Below are positions 8,131-16,403 of a DNA stretch of 64,000 nt, piece by piece. The stretch spans positions 11,834,501 to 11,898,500 of the forward strand of contig NZ_CP084058.1 in NCBI RefSeq assembly GCF_020215645.1, in the 5' to 3' direction. The notes under the pieces were generated by a model, which searched no databases, was not told the origin of the DNA, and saw nothing but the letters and a program-made list of their open reading frames with translations. Both the position numbers and the translations under genes were made by a program. Each line of letters starts with the position of its first letter. Position 1 is the first letter of the stretch. The stretch is from Nonomuraea gerenzanensis (GTDB lineage: Bacteria; Actinomycetota; Actinomycetes; Streptosporangiales; Streptosporangiaceae).

Positions 8131-9813
8131 TCACCCGATGCCTGGACAGACCGCCCCATCCTCCGGCACCACCCCCGCCACCAGATACTCCTCCACCGCC
8201 TCATCCACGCACCTCGACCCGCTGGCGTAGGCGGTGTGACCATCGCCTTCGTACGTGAGCAACACCCCCGACTCCAGCCGCCCGGCCAGCCTGCGTGCCC
8301 AGGCGTAAGGCGTGGCCGGATCGCGGACGGTGCCGACGACCAGGATCGGCGCGGCACCCTTCGCGGTCAGCGGTCCGGCGGCGAGCGTCGGCGGATGCGG
8401 CCAGTAGGCACACGGCAGGGACGCCCACACCATCGACGCCCCGAACCGCGGCGCCCGCTCGCGCGCCACCGCCGCACTCCTCCCGTACGCTGCCGCCGTT
8501 CTCGGGTAGGCGCCGTCCACGCAGGTGACAGCCAGGTTGGCCGCGGTCTCACCGGAGTAGGTCCCGTCGTCACGCCGGCCGGTGAGCTGGTCGGCGTTGC
8601 GCAGCAGCAGCGCGCCATCGCCCTTGAACGCCCGGCGCAACGCCTCGGTCAGCTCCGGCCACAGGGCACGATCGTGCAGCGGCCCCAGCAACCCGAGGAC
8701 GGCCACCGCCTGCGTCACCTCCCGCCGGCCGTCGCCGCGCAGCGGCCGCTTGTCCGTACGCCGGAGCAGACCGCTCACCTCCTCCAGCGCCCCGTTCACC
8801 GTGCGGCTCCGGAACGGGCACCCCGCCATCGCCACGCACTCCCCCGCGTACGCGCGCAGCGCCCGCTCGAACCCCACCGCGTGCTCAACACTGAGCCGCA
8901 ACCGCGACGCGCCCGGATCCATCGCCCCGTCCAGCACCATGGCCCGCACCCGCCCCGGGTACAGCTCCGCGTACACCGCACCCAGCAGCGTGCCGTACGA
9001 CTTGCCGAGGTAGGTCAGCCTCCGCTCCCCCAGCGCCTGGCGCAGCAGGTCCAGGTCGCGTGCCGCGTCCGCCGTGCCGAGGTGCGGCAGCAGCCCTCCC
9101 GAGTGTCTGCGGCAGCCCTCCGCGAAACGCCTGGCCGCTCCCTCCAGCGCCGACCGCTCCCGCGCCGAGTCGGGGGTGCCGTCGCTCATGAGGTACGTGT
9201 CCAGCTCCGCGTCGCTCAAGCACTCGACGGGGGCCGACCTGCCCACACCACGCGGGTCGAAGCCGACGATGTCGAAGCGCTCGCGTACCTTCTCGCCCAG
9301 GACGACCCGAGCCGCCCTCACGTACTCCACGCCCGAGATCCCGGGCCCACCCGGGTTGACCACCAAGGACCCGATTCGTGGCCCGCCGCCGGCAGGAAGC
9401 CGGATCACGGCCAGCTCCACCTGCTTCCCGGGCTGCCCGGCCGCCATCGGCACCCGCAAGGTGGCGCACTCGAACCCGTCACCACAATCCGTCCAGGCCG
9501 GCCCACCGACCGGCGCTCCCGCCCCTCCACCTCCAGCCAGCGCCCCCTCCACACCGGTCTGCCCACCCACCGGCGCCCCCTCCACACCGGTCCGCCCACC
9601 CACCGGCGCCCCCTCCACACCGGTCCGCCCACCCACCGGCGCCCCCTCCACACCGGTCCGCCCACCCACCGGCGTCCCTGCCGCGCCGGTTCGCCCACCA
9701 CCGGCCAACGCCAGAGGCGGCTCCGAGCGCTGGCCGGCAGCGCCCGCCGGGCACGCCGCAGCCATCACCAGCACCCCGAACACAGCCGCCGCCCGCAGCC
9801 GCCTTCCCCGCAT
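8131..9813 (-). CDS. secreted alpha/beta hydrolase of the tripeptidyl-aminopeptidase (TAP) type
   Basis: The protein (about 560 aa) starts with a secretion signal ending in A-A-A-C, possibly a lipobox. A Gly/Val/Thr-rich linker of four exact 11-residue repeats follows (G-A-P-V-G-G-R-T-G-V-E). The body is a TAP-type serine peptidase: the oxyanion stretch N-P-G-G-P-G-I-S-G, nucleophile Ser in L-G-K-S-Y-G-T, acid in V-G-T-V-R-D-P-A-T-P and His in Y-E-G-D-G-H-T-A-Y. Such enzymes trim N-terminal tripeptides outside the cell. I chose the ATG at 9813, directly before the signal peptide. An in-frame start at 9867 would add 18 residues made by a local duplication. It follows the ricT-holB-tmk-topA block, an order I recall from other actinomycetes. 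Confidence 0.85.
   Translation of the reverse strand: MRGRRLRAAAVFGVLVMAAACPAGAAGQRSEPPLALAGGGRTGAAGTPVGGRTGVEGAPVGGRTGVEGAPVGGRTGVEGAPVGGQTGVEGALAGGGGAGAPVGGPAWTDCGDGFECATLRVPMAAGQPGKQVELAVIRLPAGGGPRIGSLVVNPGGPGISGVEYVRAARVVLGEKVRERFDIVGFDPRGVGRSAPVECLSDAELDTYLMSDGTPDSARERSALEGAARRFAEGCRRHSGGLLPHLGTADAARDLDLLRQALGERRLTYLGKSYGTLLGAVYAELYPGRVRAMVLDGAMDPGASRLRLSVEHAVGFERALRAYAGECVAMAGCPFRSRTVNGALEEVSGLLRRTDKRPLRGDGRREVTQAVAVLGLLGPLHDRALWPELTEALRRAFKGDGALLLRNADQLTGRRDDGTYSGETAANLAVTCVDGAYPRTAAAYGRSAAVARERAPRFGASMVWASLPCAYWPHPPTLAAGPLTAKGAAPILVVGTVRDPATPYAWARRLAGRLESGVLLTYEGDGHTAYASGSRCVDEAVEEYLVAGVVPEDGAVCPGIG
9541..9672. repeat. 33 bp tandem repeat in the linker of the TAP-type hydrolase
   Basis: Four 33 bp units, nearly identical and each encoding the same 11 residues, are followed by a degraded fifth. 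The unit keeps the reading frame, so copy number can change without breaking the protein. The repeat lies between the secretion signal and the catalytic domain. Confidence 0.9.
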
Positions 9814-9880
9814 CAGCCGAGCCACGCCCTCAGGGGACCCCTGCAGCTCCCGCATCAGCCGAGCCACGCCCTCAGCGGCC
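9813..9880. repeat. direct duplication at the hydrolase start
   Basis: The segment around the start codon (CATCAGCCGAGCCACGCCCT) occurs twice, at 9811-9830 and 9854-9873, with CTGCAG-containing flanks also partly repeated. It duplicates the start region and creates a second in-frame ATG 54 bp upstream. Confidence 0.8.
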
Positions 9881-9936
9881 CCTGCAGCCCCTGCGCCACG
9901 AACACGTCACACCGGCACCGCCGCGCCACCCCGGCG

Positions 9937-10782
9937 TCAGACCGCGTCTCCGTCCGTTTCACCCCCGTATGTGGTGTCGTACGCCTTCCGCGGCCCGCAC
10001 ACACTCGCCTTCGAGCACGAGCACCGCCGCCCTCCGTCGTTGAGCCGCACCACCACGGAGTCGGACGGCACGTTGTGCCCCACCACCGTCCCGGCCCCCT
10101 GCGGCGTCTCCACACTCGCCCCCACGCGCGGAGCCGAGGCGCGGAACTCCTGGTAAAGCGGGTGCTCGTACTTCAGGCAGCACATGAGCCGCCCGCACGC
10201 CCCCGCGATCCGCAGCGGGTTGACCGGCAGGTCCTGGTCCTTGGCCATGCGTACGGACACCGGCTCGAAATCCTTGAGGAACGTGGCGCAGCACAGGTCG
10301 CGCCCGCAGGGGCCGATGCCGCCCTGGAGCCGCGCCTCGTCCCTGGGGCCGATCTGCCGTAGCTCGACCCTGGCCCGGAGGTTGCGGGCCAGGTCGCGTA
10401 CCAGGGCGCGGAAGTCCACCCGGTGCGGTGCCGAGAAGTAGACCGTGTAGACGTTGTCCTGGTCGAGGTAGTCGATGCCGACGACCTTCATCGGCAGCGT
10501 GTGCCGTTTGATCAGGCGCTTGGAGACGCTGCGGGCCTCGGCTCTGCGGCGCTTGTTCGACTCGTCGCGGGTGAGGTGTTCCTCGCCCGCCATTCCCGCG
10601 CACACCGGCAATCCGTCGATGTCCTCGCTCGTGTACTGCGGCGCCCACACGCACTCCGCCACCTCCGGACCGGAGTCCGTCGGGACGAGCACCTTGTCAC
10701 CCACCTTGGGGCTGTGCTCGCCGGGGTCGAGGTAGTAGAGCCTCCCGTAGCGGGTGAAGCTCACGGCCATGATCATTCCCAT
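9937..10782 (-). CDS. ricT: PSP1-domain protein, RicT/YaaT-like
   Basis: The protein (281 aa) has the PSP1 domain of RicT (YaaT). It carries the cysteine signature G-G-I-G-P-C-G-R-D-L-C-C and G-A-C-G-R-L-M-C-C-L-K-Y-E, which in Bacillus helps ligate Fe-S clusters in the Ric complex that governs RNA processing. The domain begins Y-G-R-L-Y-Y-L-D-P-G and includes V-L-V-P-T-D-S-G-P-E. A C-terminal tail has three more Cys (R-C-S-C-S-K-A-S-V-C-G). The ATG at 10782 has AGGAGG upstream at slightly long spacing; ATGs at 10776 and 10770 are alternatives. Its job in actinomycetes is not established. Confidence 0.85.
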   Translation of the reverse strand: MGMIMAVSFTRYGRLYYLDPGEHSPKVGDKVLVPTDSGPEVAECVWAPQYTSEDIDGLPVCAGMAGEEHLTRDESNKRRRAEARSVSKRLIKRHTLPMKVVGIDYLDQDNVYTVYFSAPHRVDFRALVRDLARNLRARVELRQIGPRDEARLQGGIGPCGRDLCCATFLKDFEPVSVRMAKDQDLPVNPLRIAGACGRLMCCLKYEHPLYQEFRASAPRVGASVETPQGAGTVVGHNVPSDSVVVRLNDGGRRCSCSKASVCGPRKAYDTTYGGETDGDAV

Positions 10783-10901
10783 GGGCTCGAGCTCGCCTCC
10801 TGACGGCCTAGGGGGTACGTACGGCCTTCCTTGCCAGATTACGTGTGTCCGAACGCCCGAAGTCAGAGGGCGGGAACGTGGATGCCACACGGTCACCTGC
10901 C

Positions 10902-11969
10902 TCAGGGACATACCTCTTTTTCATTGAGTAGCAACCCGAAACCGTCATAAACCTTCGCCACCTCGGTCGCGCACCGGTTGTTGACGACCTGGGCCACGCC
11001 TGGCTGCCTCTGGAGCCGGCTGGTCAACTCGCCCGCCGCGGCATCGTCCTCCAGCTTGATCCTGAACGATCGCGGCATGTCCCCCACCCGGGTCGCCTCC
11101 ATGAGCGTCTTGTTGTCCTTGAACGCCTCCTTGAAGTTCTCGTACGCGGCCGCCTCGTCCTCGAAGACGACCTCCTCCACCCCCGGTGATTTCTGGATCA
11201 GCTCCTGGACCGCCTTCACCTGGGCGGGTGTCGCGGCTCGCCCTTCCTTGACCAGCTTGGTGTCGCCTTCCTTGTCGACGAGCTTCCCGCCGCATGCGGA
11301 GACGGCGCTTGCTGCCTTGCACAGGAAGACGCTGACGTCCCACTTCTGGCGCTCTTGCACCGCCGCCTGGGTGTAGGGGCTCGAAGCGTGATCGATGACA
11401 GTCAGCACCCCGGCCACCCCATGGAACGCCGCCATCACCTGCCGGCGGTCGGCCCCCTCCCGCAGCTTGAGCCGGTACGACGACGGCATGTCCGCGCTCT
11501 TGACCTCCTCCAGCACGGCCTGATTGTGGGCGAACCGCTCGCGGAAGTCGTCGTAGGCGACGGCCTGGCTCACCCACTGGCCGGCGGCGATCTGCTCGGT
11601 CTGCTCCAACAGCACCTGCTCGATCGCCTGGCGCTGCTCCGAGCTCACCGCCCCCTCGCAACGCGACTCCTTCGCCACGGTCGCCGTACACAGGAACACG
11701 GTCATGTCCGCGTCGTCCCGCCCGAACACCTCCGCGGCCGTCGCCGCCGTCACCCGATCCTGGTCGCCGGCTCCACCCGCGCCGCCGCCCACCAGCACGG
11801 CGGTCGCCGACCCCACGACCACCACGGCCGCCGCCGCTGTCAGCATCCGGAGATCCACCCGGAACCGCCTGCGCTCCGCCACCCGCAAGGGCCGCAGTGT
11901 GCTCGCGTCCACCGTCGCCCCCGCCTCGGCGAGAGCCTCCCGCAGTCTGTCTTCCACCGGGCTGCTCAT
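10902..11969 (-). CDS. membrane protein with two FtsX extracellular-domain-like modules, possible anti-sigma or stress sensor
   Basis: A 355 aa protein. Residues 1-40 form a cytoplasmic segment starting M-S-S-P-V-E-D-R-L-R-E-A-L. One membrane helix follows at about 43-66. Outside lie two homologous modules. Module 1 starts M-T-V-F-L-C-T-A and module 2 starts V-S-V-F-L-C-K-A. Both contain a second Cys, an A-x-x-x-F-(K/R)-E-x-F motif, a D-M-P-x-S-(Y/F)-R-(L/I)-K-L motif and a final G-V-x-x-V. These are the landmarks of the FtsX extracellular domain, which in FtsEX recruits peptidoglycan hydrolases. Here there are no permease helices. The start overlaps the stop of the upstream ECF sigma gene (ATGA), so the two are made together. 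An anti-sigma role is inferred from that coupling and topology; no canonical zinc anti-sigma motif is present. Confidence 0.75.
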   Translation of the reverse strand: MSSPVEDRLREALAEAGATVDASTLRPLRVAERRRFRVDLRMLTAAAAVVVVGSATAVLVGGGAGGAGDQDRVTAATAAEVFGRDDADMTVFLCTATVAKESRCEGAVSSEQRQAIEQVLLEQTEQIAAGQWVSQAVAYDDFRERFAHNQAVLEEVKSADMPSSYRLKLREGADRRQVMAAFHGVAGVLTVIDHASSPYTQAAVQERQKWDVSVFLCKAASAVSACGGKLVDKEGDTKLVKEGRAATPAQVKAVQELIQKSPGVEEVVFEDEAAAYENFKEAFKDNKTLMEATRVGDMPRSFRIKLEDDAAAGELTSRLQRQPGVAQVVNNRCATEVAKVYDGFGLLLNEKEVCP

Positions 11970-12493
11970 GAATCCTCCCCAAGCGCTCTGGCGAGGGCCG
12001 CCAGCCCTCGCGCGATCGTCGATCTGGCCGTGCTGGCGCTGATCCGCATCGTGTCGGCGATCTCCTGGTCGGCGAGATCGAAGTAGTAACGCAGGGTCAG
12101 CGCCTCGCGCTGCCTGCGCGGCAGCCCGCGCAGCGCGAGCAGGACCTCGCGCCGCTCCTCACCCATCAGCACGGCGCTCTCCGCCGACCAGACCGGCGGC
12201 TCGTACGGCACCGCCCGTTTGAACACCGTCGCCCGCCTGCGCAGCACCGACCGGCATCCGTTGAGCACCGCCGAGCGCACATACGTCAGCATCTTGTCGG
12301 CGTCGCGCAGCCTGGCCCGGCCAGCGTGCGTGCGCTCGAAGGCCTCCTGCACGACGTCTTCGGCGGTGGCCTGGTCGCCGACCATGAGGAGGGCCAGGCG
12401 CACCAGGCCGACGTGGTGCTCGGCGAAGATCGACGCCACGTCGACCCGTTGCCGTGCCAGGGCTTCTTGCTGGGTGAGTAGTTCGACTTCCAC
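11966..12493 (-). CDS. SigE-family ECF sigma factor
   Basis: The protein (175 aa) has region 2 (F-A-E-H-H-V-G-L-V-R-L-A-L-L-M-V-G-D, then A-E-D-V-V-Q-E-A-F-E) and region 4 (L-R-G-L-P-R-R-Q-R-E-A-L-T-L-R-Y-Y, then D-Q-E-I-A-D-T-M-R-I-S). It belongs to the actinobacterial SigE/SigM-like group that directs RNA polymerase to envelope or stress genes. It is first in a two-gene unit with the FtsX-like membrane protein, whose start overlaps its stop by 4 bp. Confidence 0.9.
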   Translation of the reverse strand: MEVELLTQQEALARQRVDVASIFAEHHVGLVRLALLMVGDQATAEDVVQEAFERTHAGRARLRDADKMLTYVRSAVLNGCRSVLRRRATVFKRAVPYEPPVWSAESAVLMGEERREVLLALRGLPRRQREALTLRYYFDLADQEIADTMRISASTARSTIARGLAALARALGEDS

Positions 12494-12982
12494 GTATCAG
12501 AGACGTTTCAGGGTCTCGTCTGCTGCTTCGGGCACTGGGCTATCTTCTGCCTTGCGCCGCATCCGTTCACGGCCATGTCCACAGGCTGTGGATAACCGCC
12601 GGGGGTGCCATCGGGCGCCCGGGCGCCTCGCGCGTCAGTGCGGGTGGGTGGCAGCTGATCGCGAGGCCTGACGCAGCGCCGGCACGCCCCTCGCACATGG
12701 TCCGGTGGCGGGCCGCACGCAGTCCGGAGGCGGGCCGGTGGCGGTACACACACGCACCGGAGGCGAGCCGCACGCGAGCAGGAGGCGGACCGGACGCGGA
12801 CCGCACAGGGCCAGAGACGCGGACCGCACAAGGCCAGAGACGCGAACCGCACAGGGCCGAACGCGAACCGCAGCACAAGGCCGGTCGAGAGCTAGAGGCG
12901 AACCGAAGGCGAGCGCGCCACATCAGGCGCCATCACGTCACAGCAAAACACGCCGCCCACCGAACCCAGCCCCCGAGACCAC
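12494..12982. other. gene-free, repeat-bearing stretch
   Basis: No convincing gene is seen. Open frames here are low-complexity (Arg/Ala/Pro) on both strands. Between about 12797 and 12865 a 23-24 bp unit (core GCGGACCGCACAAGGCCAGA) occurs about three times, decaying rightwards; looser copies of GGCGGGCC and GCACGC motifs lie before it. The promoter of the ECF sigma gene should be at the left end. Confidence 0.6.
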
Positions 12983-14158
12983 CTAAGCCCGCAACGCCAA
13001 CATCATCGCCTCAACAGCCATCTGCGGATTCACATTCGCCGCCAACCGCTCCCGACACACCATGATCGCATCAACCCGCCGCACCGTCTCCTCAGCCGTA
13101 GACGACTTGGCAACCTGATCCAGATCAAACCGCAGATCATCATTGGCCAGCTCCACCCCAGCCGCCCCGAACTGCATCGCCAACACATCCCGATAGAACG
13201 ACACAAGCTCCAGCAACGCCGCATCCAACGAATCCCGCTTGATCCGCGTGGCCCGAGACTTCTGCCGATCCTCCAGCTCCTTCAACGCCCCGGCCCCACC
13301 CCGCACCAACCCCCGGTTGAGCCCCTTCCCACTGGACCCCTCCCCGTACAGCTTGCGCAGCTCCGACGTCTCGTTCTCGTTGAGCGCGGCAGTGGCGGCG
13401 GCAGCCTCCTCCTCAGCGGTCTTCACCAGCCGCTCGGCGGCGGACACGCACTCGCCGACACCGGTCAGCGAGCGCGGGATGCTCAGCACCGCCTCGCGCC
13501 GCGCCCTGACGCCCTCGTCCAGCGCCAGCGCCCGCGCCCGGCCGATGTGCCCCTGGGCGGCCCGTGCCGCGAACCTGGCGGTCTCCCACGGCACGCTGTC
13601 ACGGGTGGCCAGCACGTGGGCGACGGCCTCGGTGCCTGGGGTGACGAGGTTGACGACACGGCAGCGCGACCTGATGGTGATCATCAGGTCGTCGGGCGCG
13701 GGCGCGCAGAGCAGCCACACCGTACGCGGCGGCGGCTCCTCGATGGCCTTGAGCAGGGCGTTCGCGGCCGACTCCGTGGCCCGATCGGCGTCCTCGAACA
13801 GGATGACCCGCCACCGCCCCTGCGTCGGCGCCCCGGCCGCCCGCAGGATCAGCTCGCGGGTCTGCTTGACGCTGTAGGACAGACCCTCGGGACGTACGGA
13901 CTCAAGGTCGGGATGGGAGCCGATGAGCGCCTGGTGGCACTGGTCGCAGTGGCCGCAGCCGCCGTCGGGGCACAGCAGCGCGGCGGCGAAGGCGCGCGCG
14001 GCCTCCTCCCTGCCGGAGCCCGGCGGGCCTGTGAACAACCAGGCGTGCGTCATGCCGGCGCCGCGCCCGCCCGCGACGACCTCGCCGGCGGCCGCCGCGG
14101 CTCGCGACAGCACGGCTGTCGCCTGGTCCTGCCCCACGAGGTCATCGAAAACCGTCAC
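12983..14158 (-). CDS. holB: DNA polymerase III subunit delta'
   Basis: The protein (391 aa) is a clamp-loader subunit. It has the AAA+ fold with a degenerate Walker A (G-P-P-G-S-G-R-E at 44-51; no Lys, as usual for delta'). The zinc module has four Cys (C63, C68, C71, C74). I-L-F-E-D-A-D-R, A-A-N-A-L-L-K-A-I-E-E-P-P-P and the I-R-S-R-C sensor follow. It lies 60 bp downstream of the MFS-tmk fusion on the same strand. Codons of the last 100 or so residues are strikingly rich in T-ending forms (GAT, GTT, AAT), unlike the first two thirds. Confidence 0.92.
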   Translation of the reverse strand: MTVFDDLVGQDQATAVLSRAAAAAGEVVAGGRGAGMTHAWLFTGPPGSGREEAARAFAAALLCPDGGCGHCDQCHQALIGSHPDLESVRPEGLSYSVKQTRELILRAAGAPTQGRWRVILFEDADRATESAANALLKAIEEPPPRTVWLLCAPAPDDLMITIRSRCRVVNLVTPGTEAVAHVLATRDSVPWETARFAARAAQGHIGRARALALDEGVRARREAVLSIPRSLTGVGECVSAAERLVKTAEEEAAAATAALNENETSELRKLYGEGSSGKGLNRGLVRGGAGALKELEDRQKSRATRIKRDSLDAALLELVSFYRDVLAMQFGAAGVELANDDLRFDLDQVAKSSTAEETVRRVDAIMVCRERLAANVNPQMAVEAMMLALRA

Positions 14159-14218
14159 GCCCGTAAGGCTAGTCGCGCTTCACCCTGCGAGGGACGCCAA
14201 AGCCGGGATCACGGGAGG

Positions 14219-16261
14219 CTAGTCGCGGATGGCGGGCATCGTGCCTGTGATGTCCTCCGACTCGCGCGGCACCGGGTCAGGCAGGATCTCCCTGATGCGG
14301 TCCTGGACCTGCCGGGTGATCACGTCCTGCGGCAGCGTGCCGTCCACCACGAGGTAGCGCTCGGGCGCCGCCGCCGCCAGCGCGCGGAACTCCTTGCGCA
14401 CCCGCTCGTGGAAGTCCATCGGCTCGGACTCGATCCGGTCGGCCGCTCCGCCCAGCCGGGTCAGCCCCACCTCGGGCGGCGTGTCGATGAGCACGGTCAG
14501 GTGCGGGACGAGCCCGCCCGTCGCCCAGGCGTTGATCTTGGAGACGTCTCCGGCGTCGAGGGCCCGCCCGGCGCCCTGATAGGCCAGCGACGAGTCGACG
14601 TAACGATCGGTGATCACGATCGAGCCCCGGTAGAGGGCCGGCCTGATCACCTTCTCCACGTGCTCGGCCCGGTCGGCGGCGTACAGCAGCGCCTCCGAGC
14701 GCGCCGACAGCCCCCGCTCGGCCGCGTCGAGCAGGATCGCGCGCAGGCGCATGCCGACCTTGGTGGAGCCCGGCTCGCGGGTCTGCACCACGTCGTAGCC
14801 CTGGTCGCGCATCCAGATGGCGATCATCCTGGACTGGGTGGTCTTGCCCGAGCCCTCGCCGCCCTCGAAGGCCACGAACAATCCCGGCACGTGCTCGGCC
14901 GCCTGGGCGGGGAACCGCTCGCCGCGCACCGCCGCGATCAGGTCGGCCGCCAAGGAGATGCCCTTCCTGTCGTCCATGTGCCGCAGCGCCAGCACCCCGA
15001 CGCCCACCGCGAGCGCCCCGCCGATCACCAGCACCAGGTTGGTGCCGTCGAAACGGTAGCTGAACTCGCCCAGCCCCAGCACGTGCACCCCGAAGATCGC
15101 GGCCAGCGGGTTGGCCAGCGAGACCACGAGCAGCAGCGTCACCCGGGCGGTCGACTGCAGGAAGGAGAAGGTGCGGCCGCGCAGGGCGTCCTCGACCTCC
15201 AGGCCGATCAGCGTGTAGCCGATGATCCAGGCGATGCCCGCGCACGCCCCGAGCACCACGGTCAGCATGACCACGATGACCAGGTTGTGCACCAGCGCGA
15301 TCGCGATCAGCACCAGCCCCGCCACGGTGATCGCCAGCCCGAACAGCCGCCGCCGCGACAGCTCGCGCAGCAGCCTCAGGCCGAAGAACATGCCCAGCGC
15401 CATGCCGACGAAGACCGCGCCGAACACCACGCCGTAGGCCGCGTCGCCGCCGCCGAGCGCCTCGACGTAGACCCGGGCCACGCCCACCACGGCCCCGCCC
15501 GCGGCGAACGCGCCGAGCATGCCGATGACCAGGCCGCGCACCATGCGGTTGCCGCCCACGAACCGCCAGCCCTCGACGATCTGCTTGAGCACGGAGGGCG
15601 TGGAGATGGCGCCGTCACGCTTGGGGATGTCGCGCAGGGTGAAGATCAGGAAGGCCGACACGAGGTACGCGCAGGCGTTCACGACCAGGGCCAGCCCCGT
15701 CGCGTCGCGCCCCAGCGGGAACGGCACGATGCCGGCGACCAGGTCGCCCGCCACCGACAGCGCGGCGAAGAGCATGGCCGCGATGGGCGCGGTGCCGTAC
15801 GTGACCAGCAGGTTGAGCTGGTTGGCCGACTCGAGCTGCGCCTTGGGCACCAGGTTGGGGACCGTGGCCTCCTTGGCCGGCACCCAGAACAGGTTCACGC
15901 ATTCGACCAGGACGGTCGCGATGATGACCCACTGGTAGCTGTCCACGAAGGGGATCGACAGCACCACGGCGAACCTGGCCAGGTCGGCGCAGAACATCGT
16001 CAGCCGCCGGTCGAACCGGTCGGCGAACACCCCCGCCAGCGGCCCCAGCAGCACGGCGGGCAGCATCTTGGCGAGGAAGACCCCGCCGACGGCCAGCGAC
16101 TGCACGCGGTAGTCACCCTGCGTGAGGTTGCCCGCGAGGGCGGTCAGCGCCAGCAGGTTGAGCCAGTCGCCCAGGCTGCACACCGACATCGCCGTCCACA
16201 ACCGACGGAACGGCGCATTGGCCAGCACATGAGTCGGGCGGCCGCGGCCAAGGGCAGTCAT
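14219..16261 (-). CDS. tmk: fusion of an MFS transporter and dTMP kinase
   Basis: A 680 aa protein. Residues 1 to about 435 are a major-facilitator-like membrane domain with 10-12 helices, beginning F-R-R-L-W-T-A-M-S-V-C-S-L-G-D-W-L-N. Residues 460-680 are thymidylate kinase: the P-loop E-G-G-E-G-S-G-K-T-T-Q (466-476), V-Q-T-R-E-P-G-S-T and I-T-D-R-Y-V-D-S-S-L-A-Y-Q-G. The kinase makes dTDP, essential for DNA synthesis. As I recall, the same fusion is seen in Streptomyces and relatives, so it is a lineage trait and not an assembly error. The frame is continuous, with no start signal before the kinase part. The ATG at 16261 has no clear ribosome site and may be leaderless; an ATG 24 codons later is an alternative. 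Confidence 0.9.
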   Translation of the reverse strand: MTALGRGRPTHVLANAPFRRLWTAMSVCSLGDWLNLLALTALAGNLTQGDYRVQSLAVGGVFLAKMLPAVLLGPLAGVFADRFDRRLTMFCADLARFAVVLSIPFVDSYQWVIIATVLVECVNLFWVPAKEATVPNLVPKAQLESANQLNLLVTYGTAPIAAMLFAALSVAGDLVAGIVPFPLGRDATGLALVVNACAYLVSAFLIFTLRDIPKRDGAISTPSVLKQIVEGWRFVGGNRMVRGLVIGMLGAFAAGGAVVGVARVYVEALGGGDAAYGVVFGAVFVGMALGMFFGLRLLRELSRRRLFGLAITVAGLVLIAIALVHNLVIVVMLTVVLGACAGIAWIIGYTLIGLEVEDALRGRTFSFLQSTARVTLLLVVSLANPLAAIFGVHVLGLGEFSYRFDGTNLVLVIGGALAVGVGVLALRHMDDRKGISLAADLIAAVRGERFPAQAAEHVPGLFVAFEGGEGSGKTTQSRMIAIWMRDQGYDVVQTREPGSTKVGMRLRAILLDAAERGLSARSEALLYAADRAEHVEKVIRPALYRGSIVITDRYVDSSLAYQGAGRALDAGDVSKINAWATGGLVPHLTVLIDTPPEVGLTRLGGAADRIESEPMDFHERVRKEFRALAAAAPERYLVVDGTLPQDVITRQVQDRIREILPDPVPRESEDITGTMPAIRD

Positions 16262-16403
16262 GATTTCAGCGTATCCAGGTGTTGACCAGAAGTGGGGCAG
16301 ACAAGAGACGAGCCGGATATTCCCGGCTGCTCGTGGCCGAGGGTATTACGCGAACGGCCCCGGGCGCAGGTTACACACCTCGAATAGGCCCCCAAAAACA
16401 TCA

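Noticed and set aside
9541..9672. 33 bp tandem repeat considered as a CRISPR array
   Set aside because: Units abut without spacers and code for a protein linker.
12508..12923. Small minus-strand frames between the sigma and holB genes
   Set aside because: Arg/Ala/Pro low-complexity, no ribosome site; explained by the local repeats.
13547..16285. Long plus-strand open frame of over 900 codons
   Set aside because: It is the antisense of holB and the MFS-tmk fusion. The translation is a His/Arg/Gly-rich low-complexity string, as usual for high G+C shadow frames.
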